Assembly (NCBI RefSeq): GCF_001297015.1 | Contig: NZ_LIGE01000022.1 | Span: forward strand, 124,001 to 188,000 | Source: Pseudomonas sp. RIT-PI-r | GTDB taxonomy: Bacteria; Pseudomonadota; Gammaproteobacteria; Pseudomonadales; Pseudomonadaceae | DNA: 64,000 nt | Reading direction: 5' to 3' | In this document: positions 32,426-41,349 of the stretch, in pieces | Layout of the letters: each line of letters begins with the position of its first letter | Position numbering within the stretch: the stretch's first letter is position 1 | The notes under the pieces: generated by a model | Database searches by the model: none | The model's input: the letters and a program-made list of their open reading frames with translations, nothing else | What the model was told of the DNA's origin: nothing | Position numbers and translations under genes: made by a program

Positions 32426-32701
32426 TTAAAAATGAGCGCTCGCCTGGACGCTGGATCGCGCAGGCCTTGAGGCCTCGATGTCCAGCAAATGGGTGGCGAG
32501 AATGTCGCTCAGAAAGCGGAATTGATCGTTGATGCCGACCACTTCATTGCTGAAATGATTGCTCGCAGCAGGCATCAGCAGATCGTCGAAATCTTCGTTG
32601 AACACCAGCGCCTGAGTCTTGTGCGATACGGCGTGCTGATCGTAATAGTTGCTGCCGAACACCGGGAAACTCACGGAGAGTGTGACGTGGGTGTGAATCA
32701 T
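32426..32701 (-). CDS. Hypothetical 91-residue protein
   Basis: Begins MIHTHVTLSVSFPVFGSNYYDQH. ATG 32701 is chosen because GAGGAG lies ten bases upstream; the longer ORF to 32974 would read through a REP element. No signal peptide or membrane segment; soluble, with a C-terminal Ser/Ala-rich tail. Not recognised. Monocistronic and convergent with the small lipoprotein. Confidence 0.6.
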   Translation of the reverse strand: MIHTHVTLSVSFPVFGSNYYDQHAVSHKTQALVFNEDFDDLLMPAASNHFSNEVVGINDQFRFLSDILATHLLDIEASRPARSSVQASAHF

Positions 32702-32830
32702 GTTGTGAACTCCTCGTTGTGTCTCGGATGGGGCAATCGTGCCTTTCGTTGGCTGCGAGCGGAAGGCATTCGTGGCGATGGTGAATATCGACGGCAGTGA
32801 TGGTCCGGGTATTTGTGGTGAATTTTCTGG

Positions 32831-32932
32831 CCCCATCGCTGGCAAGCCAGCTCCCACAGGGATATGTGTTGTAAACACAATCTCATTCACAACATGGGGC
32901 CCTGTGGGAGCTGGCTTGCCAGCGATGAGGCC
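32831..32932. repeat. REP-like palindromic pair (GGAGCTGGCTTGCCAGCGAT class)
   Basis: Inverted pair with arms ATCGCTGGCAAGCCAGCTCC and its complement, upstream of the large lipoprotein gene. Confidence 0.9.
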
Positions 32933-33009
32933 GGTACATCCAACATCAGGCTGAATTGACCCACCTATACTCAAATCTGCATCCTCCCAATTTGAAGGAA
33001 ACCCCTACC

Positions 33010-34092
33010 GTGAATCCGCGTGCGCTGCTCGTCGCCGCCCTGTTGCTGCTGGCCGGTTGCGCCACCTCGGCGCGGGCACCGGTGTCAGCGCCGCAAGCCG
33101 TGTTCGTCTCGCCGCAGACCTGGCAGCAGATCGACCGCGAAATCGTCAGCGCTTCGCAGCAGTCCACCGAGCAGGTCAAGCTGTTCGCCCGTGGCTCGAT
33201 GGAACATTGGCGTACTCGCGTCTATCAGCAAACTGAAGAAAATTTCATCCCGTGGTTCAGCAGCTACTGGACCCAGGAATGGCTGTCGATGAAGGTCAGT
33301 TGGTACACGGTCAGCGCTGGCGGCGAACAGGATGCTTCAGCCAAGCGCCTGGCGGCGTATCTGCTTGAGCAATATCAGGAAAGAGTGCTGGCGCCGGTGG
33401 CGGTGGAGATCGACCCGGACGCGATCCTCGGACAGGCCACCGAGTTTTATACGCAACTGATGGCCAAACAGATGCCGCTCATCGCCCAGCGTCACGGCGT
33501 GCCGGTCGCGCAACTCAACGGGCATTTGCAGAAGATCCCGGCCATCGCCCTCGGCCCGCCGCCGGCACGGGATGCGTCGCTGCTGCAAGTCATCAGCACC
33601 GCGCCGTTGAACACCTTGCCGGCGTATGCCGCGCTGATCGACAAGATCCACACCGAGGGTGGCGCCAAGGGCATTGCCTCGACGGATGCCGGCATGGCCC
33701 CGGTGGCCAAGCGTGCCAGCCAGCGGATGGAGGCGGAAATGGCCCCGCGCGGGGCTGCCAGTGCGGTTGCCGCCGCTGCAGGTAAATTGGCTGGCGGGCT
33801 GATTTCGGTGGGTGTGGCGGGCATTCGCGCGATTATCCAGGCCAATGATCGGCCCGACAGCGAAGCGTTGATCCGCAGCAGCCTTGGCAGCACCTTCGAC
33901 AAAGCCTGGCTGAAACTGGTGCAGAACCCGACGACTGGCGTCATGGCCGGCACATTGCACATGGCCGGGCAGGTTGAGCGCAATCTGGGTGAGGGCGATG
34001 AGCCGTCGGTCGGGTTGGGTGTGAATCATGTCGAATGGCAACCGCCGCAATCGACCAGTCAGCAGATCGAACCCAACGTACAAGGAGAATGA
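33010..34092 (+). CDS. Hypothetical lipoprotein, 360 residues
   Basis: Lipoprotein signal NPRALLVAALLLLAGC starting at GTG 33010 (AGGAA nine bases upstream), then a mostly helical mature part with EHWRTRVYQQTEENFIPWFSSYW (about 70-92) and a small-residue hydrophobic stretch near residue 255 (AGKLAGGLISVGVAGIRAII) that could be a membrane-active helix. Not recognised as a named family. The stop is two bases before the DUF1428 start, so the two were probably cotranscribed. Confidence 0.75.
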   Translation: MNPRALLVAALLLLAGCATSARAPVSAPQAVFVSPQTWQQIDREIVSASQQSTEQVKLFARGSMEHWRTRVYQQTEENFIPWFSSYWTQEWLSMKVSWYTVSAGGEQDASAKRLAAYLLEQYQERVLAPVAVEIDPDAILGQATEFYTQLMAKQMPLIAQRHGVPVAQLNGHLQKIPAIALGPPPARDASLLQVISTAPLNTLPAYAALIDKIHTEGGAKGIASTDAGMAPVAKRASQRMEAEMAPRGAASAVAAAAGKLAGGLISVGVAGIRAIIQANDRPDSEALIRSSLGSTFDKAWLKLVQNPTTGVMAGTLHMAGQVERNLGEGDEPSVGLGVNHVEWQPPQSTSQQIEPNVQGE

Positions 34093-34094
34093 TC

Positions 34095-34447
34095 ATGGCT
34101 TACATCGATATTTTTGTGGCGCCGGTGCCGACTGCCATCGTGAGCAGTACAAAAAACACTGCGATATCGCGGCGAAACTGTTCAAGGAATACGGCGCGCA
34201 GGACGTGGTGCAGTGCTGGGGCGATGACGTGCCGGACGGCAAAGTCACGTCATTTCCGATGGCGGTCAAACTCGAGGAAGGCGAAACGGTTTCGGCTGGT
34301 TGGCTGATCTGGCCGGACAAAGCCACCCGTGATGCCGGCATGGCAAAAATGATGGAAGACCCGCGCATGCAACCGGACGTCAACCCGATGGGGTTTGACG
34401 GCCAACGGATGATCTTTGGCGGCTTTAAAAACATCCTCGAACCCTGA
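34095..34447 (+). pseudogene. DUF1428-family gene with frameshift
   Basis: The first frame reads MAYIDIFVAPVPTA and then loses homology; the next frame continues REQYKKHCDIAAKLFKEYGAQD...VKLEEGETVSAGWLIWPDKATRDAGMAKMMEDPRM...GFDGQRMIFGGFKNILEP, the complete DUF1428 domain. One base appears to be missing near 34133 (GCCATCGTG where GCCAATCGTG is expected). AAGGAG precedes the ATG. It is either a real pseudogene or a sequencing error. Normal size would be about 117 residues; function of the family is unknown. Confidence 0.85.
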
Positions 34448-34463
34448 GGCCAGCGCAAATCTC

Positions 34464-34688
34464 TTGTAGGCCTTCGTCTGCTCACGATGGCGCTTGCACA
34501 TTCAAATCGTCATTGACTAACACACCGCTATCGCTGGCAAGCCAGCTCCCACAGGTTTTTTGTGAAGCCAGCAATGGTGGGCGCACCGCACGACCTTGTG
34601 GGAGCTGGCTTGCCAGCGATGGCGTCTGCACATTCAACACCTCATTGGCAGACCTGCCGCCATCGCGAGCAGGCGAAGGCCTACAGGT
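34464..34688. repeat. Nested REP-like repeats, two classes
   Basis: Outer pair: CTTGTAGGCCTTCGTCTGCT (34464) and, inverted, GAGCAGGCGAAGGCCTACAG (34670). Inner pair (34524-34624): ATCGCTGGCAAGCCAGCTCC and its complement. One class appears to sit inside another. Confidence 0.75.
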
Positions 34689-34695
34689 ATTGTGT

Positions 34696-34890
34696 TCACT
34701 CCGATGTGGGGGTGATACGGCAGCTTTTGCGCTCGCGGATCTGCTCGTCCGTCGGGCGTTCGCGGACGAATTCAAAGCGCGGCTCACCCTCGCTGTAGTG
34801 CACCAGCCAGCCCCATTCCAGTTCCTTTTCATCCTGCCCGGGTTGCGGCGGTCGGGCCCACCACGGTTCTTTGCTGAGGATCTCGCGCAT
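34696..34890 (-). CDS. Small hypothetical protein, 64 residues
   Basis: MREILSKEPWWARPPQPGQ...WGWLVHYSEGEPRFEFVRERPTDEQIRERKSC. Soluble, charged, with three Trp in the first half. A strong GGAGG precedes ATG 34890 by seven bases, supporting real translation. Not recognised; similar short proteins are, from memory, common in pseudomonads. It lies between REP elements and thpR. Confidence 0.6.
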   Translation of the reverse strand: MREILSKEPWWARPPQPGQDEKELEWGWLVHYSEGEPRFEFVRERPTDEQIRERKSCRITPTSE

Positions 34891-34998
34891 GGCGGCCTCC
34901 GGTTTGATGGCAATCCTTGAACTATAGCTGCCTGTCGCGAGTCGTCAGATCAGGCTGTGTAGAATCCGGCAGGTCACGATGAACAGGGGAGCAGGGCC

Positions 34999-35520
34999 AT
35001 GACCGATGAAACAAAGCGACTGTTTTTCGCCCTCGATTGCCCTCCGGTGCAACGCAAGGCGATTGCACAATGGCGAGCAGAGCTGGGCTTGCGAACCGGC
35101 AAACCGGTACCGGCCGACAATTTTCATCTGACGCTGCTGTTTCTCGGCGCGGTGCCATTGGCGCAGATCAACGAAGTCTGCGAGGCCGCCGGCCAAGTGC
35201 GTACGCCGGGTGAGGCGTTGAAGATTGCGCTGGATCGCTTGCAGGTCTGGCATCGCGCCGGGGTGTTGTCGCTGGCGCCGGAGCAGGCGCCGCAGGCGTT
35301 GTTGCGCCTGGTCTATGCGCTGGAGCAGGCGATGTTGCCTTTTGGCTTTGAAGAGACGCCTCGCGAGTTTCGCCCGCATCTGACGCTGGCCCGTGAGTAC
35401 CGCGCGCCAGAGCCGGAATCCGCTACGCCGCCGGAGTTTCTTCTGCGCGCTGAACGCTTTGCTTTGTTCGAATCACACAAGGGCCGCTATCGGATTCTGC
35501 AAGACTGGCCGCTGATCTGA
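34999..35520 (+). CDS. thpR: RNA 2',3'-cyclic phosphodiesterase (2'-5' RNA ligase family)
   Basis: 173 residues with the two catalytic HxTx motifs of the 2H phosphoesterase superfamily: FHLTLLFLG (about residue 43) and PHLTLARE (about residue 123). Opens RNA 2',3'-cyclic phosphates; ligase activity is known in vitro. GGGGAGCAGGGCC precedes the ATG. Single-gene unit, convergent with the candidate sRNA and potF. Confidence 0.93.
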   Translation: MTDETKRLFFALDCPPVQRKAIAQWRAELGLRTGKPVPADNFHLTLLFLGAVPLAQINEVCEAAGQVRTPGEALKIALDRLQVWHRAGVLSLAPEQAPQALLRLVYALEQAMLPFGFEETPREFRPHLTLAREYRAPEPESATPPEFLLRAERFALFESHKGRYRILQDWPLI

Positions 35521-35525
35521 AGGTA

Positions 35526-35550
35526 CAAAAAAAGGCGCCCGAGGGCGCCT
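35526..35550 (-). terminator. Rho-independent terminator of candidate sRNA
   Basis: Minus strand: GGCGCCC, TC, GGGCGCC and seven T. Strong. Confidence 0.9.
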
Positions 35551-35631
35551 GAGAATTCACCTGAACCGAGGGAGCCAGGTGAGGCCGTTCATAGCAGGGT
35601 GCAGCGGTGGTAAGGCGCTGCGTGAACGGGA
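35526..35631 (-). ncRNA. Candidate small RNA with three hairpins
   Basis: Read on the minus strand, about 105 bases fold into three consecutive stems: CCGTTCA/TGAACGG (35623-35629 with 35585-35591) enclosing GCAGCG/CGCTGC; TCACCTG/CAGGTGA (35576-35582 with 35557-35563) with loop GCTCCCTCGGTT; and the terminator stem. No ORF of note lies within it. An AAAAAT-containing stretch just upstream could be a weak -10, but the upstream bases belong to a repeat. It might alternatively be the potF 3' UTR, 125 bases after the potF stop, processed to an RNA. Not matched to a named sRNA. Confidence 0.6.
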
Positions 35632-35643
35632 AATTTTTACACT

Positions 35644-35751
35644 GATCGTTCCCACGCTCTGCGTGGGAACGCCTCTTGTGACGCTCCGCGTCACGCTTTG
35701 GGACGCAGAGCGTCCCGGACTGCATTCCCACGCGGAGCGTGGGAACGATCA
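35644..35751. repeat. Palindromic repeat (GATCGTTCCCACGCTCTGCG class)
   Basis: Same family as 4520-4631, with perfect terminal GATCGTTCCCACGC arms and two inner hairpins (GACGCTCCGCGTC, GGACGCAGAGCGTCC). It lies between potF and the candidate sRNA. Confidence 0.9.
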
Positions 35752-35756
35752 TCGGC

Positions 35757-36854
35757 TCACTTACCGAGCTTCACCCGGGTCCAGCCACGGGTCATGATCC
35801 GCTGGGTGGCAATCGGCTGATCCGGCACCGCATACAACGTCGCCATCACCGCATCTGTCGGGTACGAACCCGGGTCGTTGCGAATGGCTTCATCCACCAG
35901 TGGCGTCGCCGCCGCGTTGGCGTTGCTGTAGCCGTTGCTGTTGGTGATCTCGGCGATGATGTCCGGACGCATCAGGAAGTCCATGAACAGGTAGGCGTTC
36001 TCGACGTTGGCGGCATCACGCGGGATGGCGACCATGTCGTAGAAGCTGCCGGCGCCTTCCTTGGGAATGCTGTAGTCGATCACCACGTTGTTGCCCGATT
36101 CCACCGCGCGGGCCTTGGCCTGCAGCACGTCACCGGAGTAACCGACCGCGACGCAGATGTTGCCGTTGGCCAGATCGGAGATGTACTTGGAGGAATGGAA
36201 ATACGCCACATTCGGGCGGATCTTCATGAACAGCGCCTCGGCTTCCTTGATGTGCGCGGTGTCCTTGTCGTTCACCGGGTAACCCAGGTAGTGCAGGGCA
36301 GCCGGGATCATTTCCGTCGGCGAGTCGAGGAAACTGATGCCGCAGGCTTTCAGTTTTTCAGCGTTTTCCGGTTTGAACAGCAAGTCCCAGGAATTGGTCG
36401 GGGCGTCGGCGCCGAGCACTTCCTTGACCTTGGCCGGGTTGAACCCGATGCCGATCGAGCCCCACATGTACGGGAACGCGTGGGCGTTGTCCGGATCACT
36501 GGCGGCGGCGTTTTTCAGCAGCACCGGGTTGAGATTCTTCCAGTTCGGCAGCTTCGATTTGTCCAGCGTCTGATAAACGCCAGCCTTGATCTGCTTGGCC
36601 AGGAAACTGTTCGACGGCACGACCAGGTCATAGCCGGATTTGCCCGCCAGCAAGCGCGCCTCAAGGGTCTCGTTGCTGTCGAAAACGTCGTAGGTCACGC
36701 GGATGCCGGTCTCGTCTTCGAACTTCTTGACGGTGTCCGGCGCGATGTAATCTGACCAGTTGTAAACACGCAGCACCTTGTCGTTGGCCTGGGCGCCCAT
36801 GACGATTGCGCCCATTAAGGACAGTGTCAGCAGAGTCCTGCCAAACATTTTCAT
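35757..36854 (-). CDS. potF: Periplasmic putrescine-binding protein, PotF type
   Basis: Binding protein of the polyamine importer, 365 residues; Sec signal ending at AQAND, then [20 protein letters not shown], the typical PotD/PotF/SpuD start; [11 protein letters not shown] and [18 protein letters not shown] are binding-site regions of PotF/SpuD. ATG 36854 (MKMFGRTLL) is chosen since GGAG lies eight bases upstream. Last gene of potG-potH-potI-potF. Confidence 0.93.
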   Translation of the reverse strand: MKMFGRTLLTLSLMGAIVMGAQANDKVLRVYNWSDYIAPDTVKKFEDETGIRVTYDVFDSNETLEARLLAGKSGYDLVVPSNSFLAKQIKAGVYQTLDKSKLPNWKNLNPVLLKNAAASDPDNAHAFPYMWGSIGIGFNPAKVKEVLGADAPTNSWDLLFKPENAEKLKACGISFLDSPTEMIPAALHYLGYPVNDKDTAHIKEAEALFMKIRPNVAYFHSSKYISDLANGNICVAVGYSGDVLQAKARAVESGNNVVIDYSIPKEGAGSFYDMVAIPRDAANVENAYLFMDFLMRPDIIAEITNSNGYSNANAAATPLVDEAIRNDPGSYPTDAVMATLYAVPDQPIATQRIMTRGWTRVKLGK

Positions 36855-36919
36855 CGGTACAACTCCATTCTTCTTATTCAAAAACACAAAGCCAAAACTC
36901 GGTTAACAGCGCCTGCTTA

Positions 36920-37008
36920 TGTAGGAGCTGTCGAGTGAAACGAGGCTGCGATCTTTTGATCTTCAAAAACAACGTCAAAAGATCGCAGCGTGCCGCGGCT
37001 CCTACAGG
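36920..37008. repeat. Palindromic repeat between potI and potF
   Basis: Degraded inverted pair of the GTAGGAGCTG...GCGATCTTTTGA class, separating the binding-protein gene from the permease and ATPase genes. Confidence 0.85.
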
Positions 37009-37009
37009 G

Positions 37010-37885
37010 TTATGCGGTGGCGGCTTGTTGCGGTTGCTGCCACGACTCATTCGCGGTTTGATCCATCGCTTCCTGAATCGCTCGTTTGCGGTTGGCTTCT
37101 GCCTTGCGGCCGAAGTACCAGACCAGGAACGTCACCAGCGACACCGCCAGCAGAATCAGGCTGGCCACGGCGTTGATTTCAGGCTTCACGCCCAGACGCA
37201 CGGCCGAGAACACTTCCATCGGCAAGGTCGTCGAACCCGGCCCGGAAACGAAGCTCGCCAACACCAGGTCATCCAGCGACAGGGCGAACGACATCATCCC
37301 GCCCGCCGCCAGCGACGGCGCGATCATCGGAATGGTGATCAGGAAAAACACCTTGAACGGTTTCGCACCGAGGTCCATCGCCGCTTCTTCGATCGACAGA
37401 TCCAGCTCGCGGAGGCGGGCGGAGACTACCACCGCGACATAAGCGGCACAAAACGTGGTGTGGGCGATCCAGATGGTGACGATGCCACGCTCCTGCGGCC
37501 AGCCGATCAACTGCGCCATGGCCACGAACAGCAGCAACAGCGACAGACCGGTAATCACTTCAGGCATCACCAGCGGCGCGGTCACCAGACCACCAAACAG
37601 CGTACGACCCTTGAAGCGCGTTACACGGGTCAGGACGAAAGCGGCGAGGGTGCCCAACGCCACTGCAGCAATCGCGGTGTAGCAAGCGATTTCCAGCGAG
37701 CGCACCACCGAGCCCATCAGCTGCGTGTTGTCGAGCAAGCCGACGTACCACTTCACCGACCAGCCGCCCCACACGGTCACCAGTTTGGATGCGTTGAACG
37801 AGTAGATCACCAGAATCAGCATCGGCAGATAAATGAACATCAAACCGAAGATCAGCATGAACTTGGAAAAATTGAAGCGTTTCAT
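37010..37885 (-). CDS. potI: Putrescine ABC permease, PotI type
   Basis: Inner-membrane permease, 291 residues, six membrane segments; EAA loop in EEAAMDLGAKPFKVFFLITIPMI (about 180). Its ATG overlaps the potH stop. The C-terminus ends in a Gln/Ala tail (ESWQQPQQAATA) beside a repeat. Confidence 0.93.
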   Translation of the reverse strand: MKRFNFSKFMLIFGLMFIYLPMLILVIYSFNASKLVTVWGGWSVKWYVGLLDNTQLMGSVVRSLEIACYTAIAAVALGTLAAFVLTRVTRFKGRTLFGGLVTAPLVMPEVITGLSLLLLFVAMAQLIGWPQERGIVTIWIAHTTFCAAYVAVVVSARLRELDLSIEEAAMDLGAKPFKVFFLITIPMIAPSLAAGGMMSFALSLDDLVLASFVSGPGSTTLPMEVFSAVRLGVKPEINAVASLILLAVSLVTFLVWYFGRKAEANRKRAIQEAMDQTANESWQQPQQAATA

Positions 37886-38796
37886 CCCCGCGCCTCCATT
37901 TCTTTGGCCTGACTGCGGTTGAACAGCAGAATCGGCACAATCAGGATCAACAGCATCACCACTGCCAGCGCAGATGCCACCGGCCAGTCGCGGTTATTGA
38001 AGAACTCTTGCCACAGCACGCGCCCGATCATCAGCGTCTCCGGGCCACCCAACAGTTCCGGAATCACGAACTCACCGACCACCGGAATGAACACCAGCAT
38101 GCAGCCGGCAATAATTCCGTTCTTCGCCAGCGGCACGGTGATTTTCCAGAAGTTGTTGAAGTTGCTCGAGCCCAGATCCTGCGCGGCTTCCAGCAAGCTA
38201 CCGTCGTGCTTCACCAGGTTGGCGTACAGCGGCAACACCATGAACGGCAAATACGCGTACACGACGCCGATATACACGGCAGTGTTGGTGTTGAGGATCT
38301 CGATCGGGTGATCGGTCAGCCCCGTCCACATCAGAAACGCGTTGAGCAGACCGTTGTTGCTGAGGATGCCCATCCACGCGTAAACGCGGATCAGGATCGC
38401 CGTCCAGGTCGGCATCATGATCAACAGCAGCAGGACGTTTTGCGTTTCCTTGCCGGTCTTGGTGATCGCGTAAGCCATCGGGAAACCGATCAGCAGGCAC
38501 ATCATCGTGCTCAGCGCCGCGACCTTCAGCGAACCGAGGTACGCCGACAGGTACAGCTCGTCTTCGCCGAGCATGGTGTAGTTGCCGATGTTGAGCAGCA
38601 GCTGGAATTTCTGTTCGGCGTAGGTGTAGATCTCCGAGTACGGTGGGATCGCCAGTGCGGCTTCCGAGAAGCTGATCTTCATCACCAGAAAAAACGGCAG
38701 CATGAAGAACAGGAACAGCCAGATGAACGGGATGCCGATCACCAGTTTTCGCCCGCTGGGCACCAGGCGCAGGAATTGCTGATTGAAGGTTTTCAT
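37882..38796 (-). CDS. potH: Putrescine ABC permease, PotH type
   Basis: 304 residues, six membrane segments; first segment LVIGIPFIWLFLFFMLPFF. EAA loop LEAAQDLGSSNFNNFWKITVPLA (about 215). ATG 38796 overlaps the ATPase stop as ATGA, so it is chosen over the upstream in-frame codon at 38829. Forms the membrane channel with PotI. Confidence 0.93.
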   Translation of the reverse strand: MKTFNQQFLRLVPSGRKLVIGIPFIWLFLFFMLPFFLVMKISFSEAALAIPPYSEIYTYAEQKFQLLLNIGNYTMLGEDELYLSAYLGSLKVAALSTMMCLLIGFPMAYAITKTGKETQNVLLLLIMMPTWTAILIRVYAWMGILSNNGLLNAFLMWTGLTDHPIEILNTNTAVYIGVVYAYLPFMVLPLYANLVKHDGSLLEAAQDLGSSNFNNFWKITVPLAKNGIIAGCMLVFIPVVGEFVIPELLGGPETLMIGRVLWQEFFNNRDWPVASALAVVMLLILIVPILLFNRSQAKEMEARG

Positions 38797-39935
38797 GAGC
38801 GCAGTACCACGCCGCTGTCGTCTTCCCACCAGACGTAGACCTTGTCGTCCCAGGTCGGACGCGCGCCACGGCGTTCGGCGTTGGCCATGAACGACTGGAC
38901 GATTTTGCCGCCGGGCAATTCGACGTAGAACACCGAGTGACCGCCGAGGTAGGCGATGTCATGCACCTTGCCTTCGGACCAGTTGTAGCGGAACTCGGGT
39001 TGAGTGGTGCTGACAAGCATTTTTTCCGGACGGATCGCGTAGGTGACCGACTTGTCCTGCACCGAAGTGCTGACGCCGTGACCGACGTAGATCTTCTGCT
39101 GCAAGTCCGGGCTGTGGATGATCGCGTGACCTTCAAGGTCTTCCACCACGGTGCCGTCGAAGGCGTTCACGTTGCCGATGAACTCGCAGACCATGCGGCT
39201 GACCGGTGCTTCATAAATGTCGATCGGGCTGCCAATCTGCGCGATCCAGCCGAGGTGCATGATCGCGATGCGCTCGGCCATGGTCATGGCCTCTTCCTGG
39301 TCGTGAGTGACCATCACGCAGGTCACGCCGACGCGTTCGATGATCTGCACCAGCTCCAGTTGCATCTGCGAACGCAGCTTTTTATCCAGCGCACCCATCG
39401 GCTCGTCGAGCAGCAACAGCTTCGGACGCTTGGCCAGCGAGCGGGCGAGGGCGACACGTTGACGCTGACCGCCGGACAACTGGTGCGGGCGGCGTTTGGC
39501 GTATTGGGTCATGTGCACCAGGCGCAGCATTTCATCGACACGGGCGTCGATTTCGCTGGCGGGCAAACGGTCTTGCTTGAGGCCGAAGGCGATGTTCTGC
39601 GCGACGGTCATGTGTGGGAACAGCGCGTAGGACTGGAACATCATGTTGATCGGCCGCTCGTACGGCGGCATGTCGGTGATGTCCACGCCGTCGAGCAGAA
39701 TCCGCCCTTCGGTCGGGCGCTCGAAACCGGCGAGCATGCGCAGCAGGGTCGATTTGCCCGAACCGGAGCCACCGAGCAGAGCGAAGATTTCGCCCTGATG
39801 GATCTCCAGGGACACATCGTCCACGGCCACGGTTTCGTCGAACTTCTTGGTGACACGATCGACTTTCACCAGCACCTTTTTCGGTTGCTGATGACCTTCA
39901 AGTGCCTTCCTGTAAGTGCTGGAGGCGTTTGCCAT
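38793..39935 (-). CDS. potG: Putrescine ABC transporter ATPase, PotG type
   Basis: 380 residues. Walker A GGSGSGKST (about 55), signature LSGGQRQR, Walker B LLLLDEPMGALDKKLR, switch YVTHDQ equivalent VMVTHDQEEAMT, and a C-terminal TOBE domain. First gene of the pot operon; about 370 bases of upstream sequence to puuD contain a REP pair and probably the promoter. Confidence 0.95.
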   Translation of the reverse strand: MANASSTYRKALEGHQQPKKVLVKVDRVTKKFDETVAVDDVSLEIHQGEIFALLGGSGSGKSTLLRMLAGFERPTEGRILLDGVDITDMPPYERPINMMFQSYALFPHMTVAQNIAFGLKQDRLPASEIDARVDEMLRLVHMTQYAKRRPHQLSGGQRQRVALARSLAKRPKLLLLDEPMGALDKKLRSQMQLELVQIIERVGVTCVMVTHDQEEAMTMAERIAIMHLGWIAQIGSPIDIYEAPVSRMVCEFIGNVNAFDGTVVEDLEGHAIIHSPDLQQKIYVGHGVSTSVQDKSVTYAIRPEKMLVSTTQPEFRYNWSEGKVHDIAYLGGHSVFYVELPGGKIVQSFMANAERRGARPTWDDKVYVWWEDDSGVVLRS

Positions 39936-40030
39936 GTGAAACTCCCAACAGGTTTCGTTCGCCGGGCCAATGTGGCCGGGCTTAAGTGGATTGCAAGCCT
40001 GTACGGGATGCCTGTCAGCTATGGCGCAGA

Positions 40031-40126
40031 ACCTGTGGGAGCGAGCCTGCTCGCGAATACGGAGTGTCAGTCGACATCATTGTTAGCTGATACACCGCTT
40101 TCGCGAGCAGGCTCGCTCCCACAGGG
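40031..40126. repeat. REP-like palindromic pair (GGGAGCGAGCCTGCTCGCGA class)
   Basis: Inverted pair upstream of potG. The remaining bases to 40305 contain only a weak 32-codon ORF (40136-40234, minus) without ribosome-binding site. Confidence 0.9.
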
Positions 40127-40305
40127 GAAATGCGTTTACCTGACTGGCATTACCCGTACCGATCCGGCTTGTTCGGCGCCGCCGTCCTGGCTGCCTGGGT
40201 CGTACTTGTTGTTATTACGGGTGTTGTTGTTCACGGATGACGGATGCGCGCAGGCACACCCGACGTCCGTGGGGGCAGTAAATCGTTACGTATTCTTGGG
40301 TTGGA

Positions 40306-41067
40306 TCAGCGCTGGTTGCGCCGCGCCGCCCGTTGTCGGCAAGCCGCGCCGAATGCCTGGAAAATCTTCAGGTAGTTCGGGTTGTCGAGCACTTGCCATT
40401 CCGGGTGCCATTGCACGCCGAGGGCGAAGGTCGGGCTGTGCTCGACCGAGACCGCCTCGATCAAACCGTCCGGCGCCACTGCTTCGGCACGCAGGCCGGG
40501 GGCGAGGCGGTCGATGCCCTGGCTGTGAATCGAGTTGACCTGGAACTCGCCCGGCAACTCCAGCGCTTCGAACACGCCGCCGGCCAATACCGTCACGGCA
40601 TGGGCCGGTGCGTATTGCACGGCCACATCCGGGCTATCGGCTTCACGGTGATCGAGCATGCCCGGCAGCTCATGCACCTTCTGATGCAGGCTGCCGCCGA
40701 ACGCCACGTTCATTTCCTGGAAGCCACGGCAAATGCCGAGCACCGGAACGCCCGCCGCGATGGCTGCACGCAATAGAGGAAGGGTGGTGGCATCCCGCGC
40801 CGGATCGTGATCCGTGCCGGGAGCGCTGGCCGGGCCTTGATAGTGGAAGGGTTCCACGTTCGAGGGCGAGCCGGTCAGCAGCAGACCGTCGAGTTGACCG
40901 AGCAGGTCTTCGATTTCAGTCAGGTTGCCAAGGGAAGGAATGACCACTGGCAGCCCTTCAGCGCCAACGCTGACAGCACGTACGTACTTGTCGCCGCTGA
41001 TGTGATAGGGGTGCAGGCCAATCTGTTTGACGCACGCAGTAACGCCGATCAATGGCTTGAATGCCAT
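40306..41067 (-). CDS. puuD: Gamma-glutamyl-GABA hydrolase, PuuD/SpuA type
   Basis: Class I glutamine amidotransferase-like peptidase C26, 253 residues; releases GABA from gamma-glutamyl-GABA in putrescine breakdown. Catalytic Cys in VLGICRGFQE (about 115), His and Glu in GVQWHPEW (about 222). Divergent from puuA, with a shared 280-base regulatory region. Confidence 0.93.
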   Translation of the reverse strand: MAFKPLIGVTACVKQIGLHPYHISGDKYVRAVSVGAEGLPVVIPSLGNLTEIEDLLGQLDGLLLTGSPSNVEPFHYQGPASAPGTDHDPARDATTLPLLRAAIAAGVPVLGICRGFQEMNVAFGGSLHQKVHELPGMLDHREADSPDVAVQYAPAHAVTVLAGGVFEALELPGEFQVNSIHSQGIDRLAPGLRAEAVAPDGLIEAVSVEHSPTFALGVQWHPEWQVLDNPNYLKIFQAFGAACRQRAARRNQR

Positions 41068-41126
41068 TTTTATTCACCTCGAAGTTTGACACTTGAACGA
41101 GCTTTTCCGGAGCTTAGCCTCGTTGA

Positions 41127-41334
41127 TTTTAATTAACAACTGCCATGTAAAAAATTCTAAACGCCGCTCATCATATCTTCATGATTCTCGGGGCTCTGGC
41201 GCCTGTATTGGCACGCAAGTGTTAAAAAAAGCCCGAAAAATAAACCCTGAGCGGCCATCTGTTCGCTATTGACTTCACTTTGCCGTTCGGGTTGACTGGC
41301 TCGGCGAAACAGCAGTGAACATAATAATTAACAG
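41127..41334. promoter_or_regulatory. puuD-puuA control region with paired TAATTAACA motifs
   Basis: TTTTAATTAACAAC (41127-41140), 60 bases before puuD, and ATAATAATTAACAGC (41320-41334), 16 bases before puuA. The shared AT-rich motif is placed for control of both divergent genes, possibly by PauR. TTGACT at 41292 has no well-spaced -10. Confidence 0.35.
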
Positions 41335-41349
41335 CTAAATAGGTGCATC

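Noticed and set aside
32702..32974. N-terminal extension of the 91-residue hypothetical protein
   Set aside because: The extension is translated REP sequence; a good ribosome site marks the start at 32701.
40136..40234. Minus-strand 32-codon ORF (NNNTRNNNKYDPG...) upstream of potG
   Set aside because: It has a GTG start without a ribosome-binding site; the frame continues upstream without a start codon.
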